Below are positions 58,092-64,000 of a stretch of 64,000 bases of DNA, piece after piece; position 1 is the first letter of the stretch, and each line of letters opens with the position of its first letter. The DNA is from Wallemia ichthyophaga EXF-994. Taxonomy: Eukaryota; Basidiomycota; Wallemiomycetes; Wallemiales; Wallemiaceae. The position numbers and the translations under genes are program-made. Location of the stretch: assembly GCF_000400465.1 (NCBI RefSeq), contig NW_008806288.1, positions 205,603 through 269,602 on the forward strand. Reading direction: 5' to 3'. The notes beneath the pieces are model-generated. The model was not told where the DNA came from and did not search any database. It saw only the letters and a list, made by a program, of their open reading frames with translations.

Positions 58092-59837
58092 TCACACTCT
58101 CCTACCATCCCCAATCGTCCCAATCGACTGCGCCCTGCCCGCTCTTGTCCATCTAGCCTTGGATCGCTTGAGCGGCGGTGAGCGACTACCTGAGTGAGAT
58201 TCTGTATTTCTTCTAGTTGCTGTGATTCCCGCGATCCCCGCAATTTCCCTATTCTCTAAATTCTCATTCCCCGTTTTCTCCTCTAGCACGTGTGCCTTCC
58301 AATTCCCATTCACCGCGTGTCCCGGTGCACGCTCCATCCCACCGCCGACGATAACATTCGGCTTCCTTTCTGACGTGGTTGAGATTGCTGCTGAGACTGC
58401 GACTGCAGACGGTGATGGGGTCACTGACACCCCACTCAGCCCGCCAAGATCATCCATCGATAACTGTCTAAGCGACTTTATCATCTGCGATTGCGAGCGT
58501 GTCAGTCCCTTAATGTGTGGTTTGTTAGCGGGAGTCGATATGTGAGTGTGCGTGTTGCCCGCGTAGTTGGCGTAGTTCCCCGCAAAGTATCCATGCGTTG
58601 TATCAAACATGTTTAGTCCCGTATATGGCAGTGCGCGGCTTTGTGTTTGTCCTTGTGACTGAAAATATGGGTACGCCTGCGAAGGTCCACCCGGCTGCCC
58701 CATAGGCGTCATCGGCAATGGGAGGTAAGTGTCTGGTGAGACAGGCGACAAGGTCGGCATGCTTGAAGCGGGCGACAGCGAGGGTGATTTGTTGTAGCTC
58801 CCAAGTATGTCTTGGAGTTGTTGCTTGTCCACCTGCTTGTGAAATTGAGATTGAGACTTGGGTGTCTTGGGTGTTGAGAGTGTCTTGTTATTGTCGTCAT
58901 GCTTGTTATCCACCTCCATACCCCCACTGAAGTTGCCGTCAACGTTGAAACGTGGATTAATGTACCAAAGGTCATCACTGCTGCTATATCCATAGCCATA
59001 GCCAGCACCATCCTTACTACTACCGTTGCTGTTGCTGCTGCTGCTGCTCATGCTGAGCGAAGCGTTGAGTGTGTGTTGCGGGTAAAACTTCAATTTGAGT
59101 GAGCGCACAACGAGCGCCACCATAGCCGTTGCCAGCTCCTTAGTGACTGAGTGATGAATAGTAATCTTAACGTGCTTCACCGCGCACGCCGCATCGCGCG
59201 TTTGTGTATTAAAATGATCGCGCACATATCTGTTTGGCTCCCGCCTGCGATAGTCAAACAGGGCATTCTGGTCGACGCCCAACTCGAAAGTAATTTTACC
59301 ACCCGATAAACACCGCTCAAGTTGAACAGCGTAGTTGGGATGGTTCACATCGAGCTGATCGGGGTTGTTCGATCCTCCTCCTGCTCCTCCTCCCCCGCTG
59401 CTCTCGTCGATCGGTAGCATACCTAGGTAGGTGACGCATTCTAGTGGCATGCATAACTCGTAATTGCCGTCATCGAGCAAAATGCAGATAGAGCCGCCGT
59501 CGCGCGTCCTGAATCTGAACTTGAGGCTGCCGCGCTCTCGTGAGCCTTGCCAGAAGACTGGGAGATGATGGGGAGATGGTTGAGAAGTGGCGTAGAATGC
59601 GATGAATTGCGCGTGCAAATCGTACACAACTTTACCATGACGCGGTCTACGCTGTGGTTGTGGCTGTGAGTGAGGGTATTGCTGGTTCGAATGCTGGCTC
59701 TGGCTCTCCTCCTGCGACGCCTGCGACGCATCCCCGAGATTAGTCGTATCCAAACTAAGACTGTAGTTGAACATGGACGTTGGCTGCAGAGATTGTTTTG
59801 CGCACTGCGGATGCAAAGATACCCCGCCGAATCCCAT
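58092..59837 (-). CDS. Unrecognised protein with one folded N-terminal domain
   Basis: Single exon, about 581 residues. I do not recognise the family. The first 240 residues look folded, with conserved-looking GKVVYDLHAQFIAFY, LKFRFRTRDGGS and YELCMPLECVTYLG; they contain a Gly-rich loop (GGGGAGGG) and a VKHVKITIHHS block. The remaining half is low-complexity Ser/Pro/Gln/Asn, with a basic SPPLKRSKARWTRAGRA end that could be a nuclear signal. A transcription-related role is possible but not supported. A later ATG (59774) could also be the start. Confidence 0.6.
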   Translation of the reverse strand: MGFGGVSLHPQCAKQSLQPTSMFNYSLSLDTTNLGDASQASQEESQSQHSNQQYPHSQPQPQRRPRHGKVVYDLHAQFIAFYATSQPSPHHLPVFWQGSRERGSLKFRFRTRDGGSICILLDDGNYELCMPLECVTYLGMLPIDESSGGGGAGGGSNNPDQLDVNHPNYAVQLERCLSGGKITFELGVDQNALFDYRRREPNRYVRDHFNTQTRDAACAVKHVKITIHHSVTKELATAMVALVVRSLKLKFYPQHTLNASLSMSSSSSNSNGSSKDGAGYGYGYSSSDDLWYINPRFNVDGNFSGGMEVDNKHDDNNKTLSTPKTPKSQSQFHKQVDKQQLQDILGSYNKSPSLSPASSMPTLSPVSPDTYLPLPMTPMGQPGGPSQAYPYFQSQGQTQSRALPYTGLNMFDTTHGYFAGNYANYAGNTHTHISTPANKPHIKGLTRSQSQMIKSLRQLSMDDLGGLSGVSVTPSPSAVAVSAAISTTSERKPNVIVGGGMERAPGHAVNGNWKAHVLEEKTGNENLENREIAGIAGITATRRNTESHSGSRSPPLKRSKARWTRAGRAQSIGTIGDGRRV

Positions 59838-59890
59838 CAGCCCAGCCCCAGCTCAGCACGTGTAAGTATGTGTCGGAACCATAAAATTTA

Positions 59891-61327
59891 TTATTTGTAC
59901 ACACGCTTGCACAGCTTCTGCCAGACATACAAGAGTGCTTTCGTTGGCCCAGCTGTGAGAACTCCCTTGAGCGACTGTGTGACCGCGGGTTTTCTGACGA
60001 TCTCCGCCACCGCTGGGATTATTTGTGAGATAAGCGAGCGATAAACAAACAAAACCCACCCATCTCTAATCGCCGTTCGAACTGTTCGTCTGTTACAACG
60101 CGAGTCCAGTACACGCCGTCATCGTGTTTGACGTCCTTGTAGAGCACGTCGTAGTGACTGCGCAGCTTCCTACGCAGATGCAGCGGCAGTTTCGCCACCA
60201 GCCCCGCTCTAGCCTGTGTGTTCATTGGTTGCTGCCCGGCATCAGTCAGCTGGTGTTTGTTTTATTCGAGGGTGACGATCGACCATTGCTGACGTCACAT
60301 CGCCCATTTCAAGCCCAAGCTGCAACTCACCCGTATAGCCCGCTGGCCCTGTGGTACACGCCGCCATCCTGGCACAAAGCGTACGCCGCGCAGATGCATA
60401 GCTAGAGGCTCATACAGCGAGTGGAACTGCTCCATCTGTGCAGCGACGATATTGGCGACCTTGGCTGGGTTCTCCCCAACCTGCATGCGCGGGTCGCCCG
60501 AGTAGGATAGTGCCGTTATCTTCTCGTATAGCTCCTGTTGGCTGAACTGGTGCGGGAGGAGTAGCAGCGCTGTGCGGAGAGCGGATGTGAGATTCACCTG
60601 CTGAGCCAGTCTCACGCGCGCGTCGTCCTTGATTATTCGCACTGGCTTGTGCATTCGCCCTGACACATACAGCGTCTCCCAGTCGAGCAGATCGCGGCAC
60701 AGATCGTCGACTGACACCACCCCATACTTTAACGGTATTCCATCTACCTCTACCATACTCACATACCACACGCGCGCGCCGAATGCTCGCTGCACGTAGT
60801 TTATCGCCTTGCTACCGAGTATCTTGGCTAGGAAGGGGTAGTGTGTAGGGTTCTGCTGTATATTGATTGAGTGCCAGTGGTAGGGATGCGTGGTCGCTAC
60901 TATGAAATCGACTAGTGGCTTATCCTGCAAGCAGACTGGGTGAGCTATGCGTACAACTCGGTTGATTTTCATTACCCACTTTATCGGTGTATCCGGGTTG
61001 TTGGAATACCCCAGACCCATACGCAAACCCATAGCGGATCGGCGCGTTGAATGAGTTGATAACCTTCTCTAGCATCCGCCTCTTTTCGTCGGAAACAGCG
61101 ACGTACTGGTTGCCGAAGCCTACAGGCATACTCTTGCTCCTCTCGTTATCCTCGCCGCGAACAGATTTAGGCTGTAACGGCGCATCGAGGTAGTAAGGAT
61201 ATCCATCTTCACCTTGGTCTTGTGGCCGGCTAGGTTTGTCTGTGTAGTTGCGTACGCGGGGAATAGACCGCAGATTGAGCTGCACATAACTAGCCCTGGA
61301 ACACGCCCGGAATTGCTGCAGAATCAT
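59891..61327 (-). CDS. TAM41: Mitochondrial CDP-diacylglycerol synthase TAM41
   Basis: Four exons on the minus strand: 61327-60980, 60924-60331, 60213-60060, 60012-59891; about 405 residues. TAM41 makes CDP-diacylglycerol for cardiolipin in the inner membrane. Motifs: FNAPIRYGFAYGSGVF with the nucleotidyltransferase GSG, DFIVATTHPYHWHS, YGVVSVDDL, TLYVSGRMHKPVRI, RTALLLLPHQFS and the C-terminal AVTQSLKGVLTAGP. An N-terminal presequence is present. The second intron is 117 nt, the longest inferred here. Confidence 0.95.
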
Positions 61328-61413
61328 TTGCTAGAGTGATGGTGAAAGTCGAGATAGAAGACATAGAAATATGCTGCAAAAAAGGATATTTGTGGATAAA
61401 ATACAAAAAATGT

Positions 61414-62008
61414 CTATAGTAAATCAAGCCAGGCACTCTTTTCATTCTTACGTGCCTTAGCTTTCCGTTTCTTTTTGTTGTGGACCTGAGGAGGAACGCG
61501 CTGCTTAGAATCATCTTGTTCTCGTAAAAAAGATTGTAGTTCGCCGCCATTATAAGTCTGTCCTTGAGTAAACCTGCTGTACAACTTGCGCTTGGCTAAC
61601 GACTGTTTGGCCTGACCAAAGGCTACTTGAGAGGCGGGGATGGATGGGGCAGAGGAGGGAGTACGAGTAGAGAGAATACCAGTGGAAGTACGTGATATGT
61701 TGAGTGACTGAGGTGTGTCTGCGTCCTTGTCCTTGTCCTTGTCGCTGTCGCTGTCATCAGAATCATCAACCTTAATCTGAATAGCTTTGGCTGCAGCATC
61801 GAAAAGGCTGAGTGGATGTGAGGATACGAGTGATATAATATTACATAACCCACCTAGAATGGAATAAATGGCCATCGTCTCTATCCCTGCCAATCCCATT
61901 GAGATCGCGTTTCCTTGGTGCAGGGATCGGTCTGCTGATAGAATTATGCTTCAAGCCTTTACCCACTTGCCAGCCCTGGGCTTGTAGGTAGACAGAAGGA
62001 TCAAGCAT
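61414..62008 (-). CDS. G-patch protein, GPATCH4-like
   Basis: Two exons on the minus strand, 62008-61854 and 61807-61414, about 182 residues. The G-patch begins almost at residue 1: YLQAQGWQVGKGLKHNSIS, LNGIGRDRDDGH, then LFDAAAKAIQIKV after the join, the pattern of nucleolar GPATCH4-type proteins. An acidic patch (DDSDDSDSDKDKDKDAD) and a Lys-rich C-terminus (KKKRKAKARKNEK) follow. G-patches activate DEAH helicases; the partner is not known. Confidence 0.8.
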
Positions 62009-62042
62009 TCGTCGTTGGTGATGGTACAAGACAAGAAGAAAT

Positions 62043-62450
62043 TCACTTTGATTTGTTGGTAACGAGGAGTGATTGCCGGCTGAATCTGATCAGTAATAGC
62101 AGCCAACCAAAGAACAGCAACAACCCACGTTAGATTATCAATATAATTCTGCAGTACCACGTTATCATCCTTGAGCTTATCGATTACAGCATCGCTGTTC
62201 CTTGTCTTCTCTATAAGGTCTATAAGGGTGATCAGAACAATAATCCAGGCCCGTAAACCAACCCACCACTGAGATTCTCCTTAGATTGCGTTATTTCCCT
62301 GATTTGGATACTGTGTTAGCTGGCTGTGTCTATACTGGCTGTACAATCCCACCTAATCAACGACTCCTTCTGCAGCGTCTCTTGAAGGAGATTATCAGAG
62401 TTTATCTCCGATGTTTTGTTATTCCACACGTCGTACTCCTCGCTGTACAT
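62043..62450 (-). CDS. Short coiled-coil protein, SCOC/SLO1-like
   Basis: Four small exons on the minus strand, 62450-62353, 62310-62267, 62219-62129, 62085-62043, joined to a 91-residue protein; the introns are 42, 47 and 43 nt and all joins keep frame. The middle is a heptad coil (IQIREITQSKENLSDLIEK) leading to DNVVLQNYIDNLT, the block found at the end of SCOC/Slo1 coiled coils, which bind Arl-type GTPases at the Golgi. The tail is short and basic (LLVTNKSK). No single exon is long, so it is easily missed. The ATG is 17 bp from the divergent POP1 ATG. Confidence 0.75.
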
Positions 62451-62467
62451 GTTCAACCCATACCATC

Positions 62468-64000
62468 ATGATCTCCGCTGCAAAGCAGAAAAAGAGAGCC
62501 AAAGCGAATCACGCGAGGAAGATTGACACACAACTCCCTTCTGCGATTAATGTTGAGGATCACGTCAAGGTGCGTCTCCCGTCTTGAGATAAGCTCAACT
62601 CAACAGTCCCCACACAGGCCAGGCAATTCGAGATAAAAGCCCTCTTCAAAGCCATGGATAGCGCCAAATCTGCTTCCTCTACTAGAGCCTTCCAATCCCT
62701 TCCACGTCATCTCAGACGCAGGGCTGCCTCTCACAACCCCATGCGCGTCCCTCTCCGTCTCCGCGAGAAAGCGCTCGCTGAGCTATCAGCACCAGGTGAT
62801 GTCTCCAAATTGCGCAGGAAGAGGAGGAAGCTGTTGCGCACCCGTATGAAGAAGCAGCAGAGTTCTGCATCCCGCACAGCTACCCTGCGTAAACGTCAAA
62901 CAAACAAATCTTGGCTAGAAACTCACATTTGGCACGCAAAGAGGATGAAAATGGCCAATCTCTGGGGATACAGAGTGGCTAGACATCCCACCGAAAAGTC
63001 GTTCAGGCCGTCCATGAGAGCGGCGAGACAGGGTTGTATTGTCCACGACGCCTCCTACACCTCTCTCATTCAGCTCAGTGCAAATCAGGATGACATTCTC
63101 CGCGTACTCACCGCTGTCCTCGATAGAGCTGGTGAATCTCCGTCTTCTAGGAGGTATATCTTTGGTACACGTGAAATGCGCAGCTACATCTACCAACTCA
63201 ATGCATACCCATCCGCTATCATAGCCCCTATCTCCCTCATCTGGCATCCTGCCGATGGCGTGCGCGATAAGAGGAGCGTCTGGCTGCGTTGCCATCCGTC
63301 TGCATCTGCCAAAGTGCTTGAGACACTTCAAATTGCTGCTAGGGGTGGTGCAGGTGATGCAGAGATGTGCGGCGATGCTGAAGGCGCTACATCACCTTAC
63401 CCCTCTGCTGTTACCATTCTCAACCTCACAGGCCACGTCAATACTTTTGACCTGTACGGCCCCCATTCCAGCCAAGTGCTCGCAGGTGCGTTCAAACTGG
63501 CCAAGGAGAATGGCAGGGCGGAGAGGATAGCATGGCAAAAATTGGCCAAGGCAGCCACGCCGGCACATTTGCCCACGGGCTTCGTAGCTGGATTCACCGT
63601 AGATGATCCGCGTCTGAGGTGTGTACAGAGAGTGTGGCATGTATAGCAACCCTATTAACAACTCACATTTATCAGCTTCCCACCACGCAACACCAAACCG
63701 CAGAAGGACAAACCAATTGGCGTCCCGCTAACGCTGAGCACCACACTGGCCTCGTCGGGCATATATGACGCCGAAGAACGGCGAAGAGTGTTCAAACCGC
63801 GTTACAAAAAATCTCAGCTGGACAGTCGGCGCAGTGTGACGGCACCTGGCAAACCACTCGCGATGACAGCCGACGACGACACACTGCCCATACTTATCGT
63901 GCAAAAAACCATCGAGGGAGGACTAAAAGATAGCATTTGCGGTTACTCCCTTATCGTCCCGGCGGGATGGGGCATGCAGGTGTGGCCGTCGCTCACGCAC
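62468..64000 (+). CDS. POP1: RNase P/MRP subunit POP1, 5' part
   Basis: Exons 62468-62569, 62618-63618 and 63676 to the window edge; the 3' end is outside. POP1 is the large protein subunit of RNase P and RNase MRP. Family marks: FQSLPRHLRRRAASHNP, WLETHIWHAKRMKM, LWGYRVA, FDLYGP, DPRLSFPPRN (rebuilt at the second join) and a start of the POPLD region (GWGMQVWP near the edge). The N-terminus is Lys/Ala-rich. The introns are 48 and 57 nt. Confidence 0.93.

Noticed and set aside
1-64000. tRNA, rRNA, CRISPR or intact transposon
   Set aside because: No B-box-like GGTTCGAATCC with a foldable gene, no repeat-spacer array, no transposase or reverse transcriptase frame was seen on either strand.

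Overview
This window looks like nuclear DNA of a compact fungal genome, most likely a basidiomycete. Nearly every gene is split by introns of about 38-60 nt that start GTGAGT, GTGGGT, GTAAGT or GTGCGT and carry a CTAAC-like branch site. Genes sit back to back. Both ends cut a gene (NOG2 on the left, POP1 on the right). Gene content (velvet protein, TDA3-type oxidoreductase, KAR5, RNF10/MAG2, Rom2-type RhoGEF) is fungal. The density and short introns resemble Wallemia-like basidiomycetes, but the genus is inference only. I saw no rRNA, tRNA, CRISPR array or intact transposon.

Layout. 1-3.6 kb: NOG2 end and a MON2-like gene that holds only the C-terminal half of the family. 3.7-12.8 kb: CSK1/CAK-like kinase, TDA3-like oxidoreductase, KAP114/importin-9, seipin, TatD-family hydrolase. 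12.9-19.6 kb: BRR2. 19.9-24.9 kb: a two-finger GATA factor, guanine deaminase and an EFM7-type methyltransferase. 25-28.6 kb: RluA-type pseudouridine synthase, C2H2 factor, UBA3. 28.7-34.6 kb: a very large TAF2 with three bromodomain modules. 34.6-38.8 kb: AT-hook/SAS4-like protein, RNF10/MAG2 RING protein, small coiled-coil protein. 38.8-40.8 kb: the only gene-poor stretch, with a kinase-like relic. 40.8-51.9 kb: EF-hand secretory protein, long-chain acyl-CoA synthetase, GNAT-Mss4 fusion, Rom2-type RhoGEF with two DH domains, UDP-glucose 4-epimerase. 52-64 kb: membrane protein, ELP5, KAR5, velvet factor, mitochondrial uL2, an unrecognised protein, TAM41, a G-patch protein, a four-exon SCOC/SLO1-like gene and POP1.

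Most genes are housekeeping (splicing, TFIID, ribosome assembly, nuclear transport, NEDD8, Elongator, RNase P/MRP, mitochondrial ribosome and cardiolipin synthesis), and I see no pathway cluster. The points of most interest are structural. TAF2 seems to need an AT-AC intron (34500-34548), and importin-9 has a second candidate of the same length and the same ATAAGT start. Several proteins have unusual architecture (TAF2 with three bromodomains, tandem-DH RhoGEF, GNAT-Mss4 fusion, MON2 C-terminal half). Start codons of divergent genes lie as little as 17-43 bp apart, and KAR5 and ELP5 are separated by 11 nt on the same strand.

Exon boundaries were placed by hand from reading frame, splice sites and family similarity. 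Every multi-exon model given below keeps frame across its joins. Transcription start sites and start codons are not proven.
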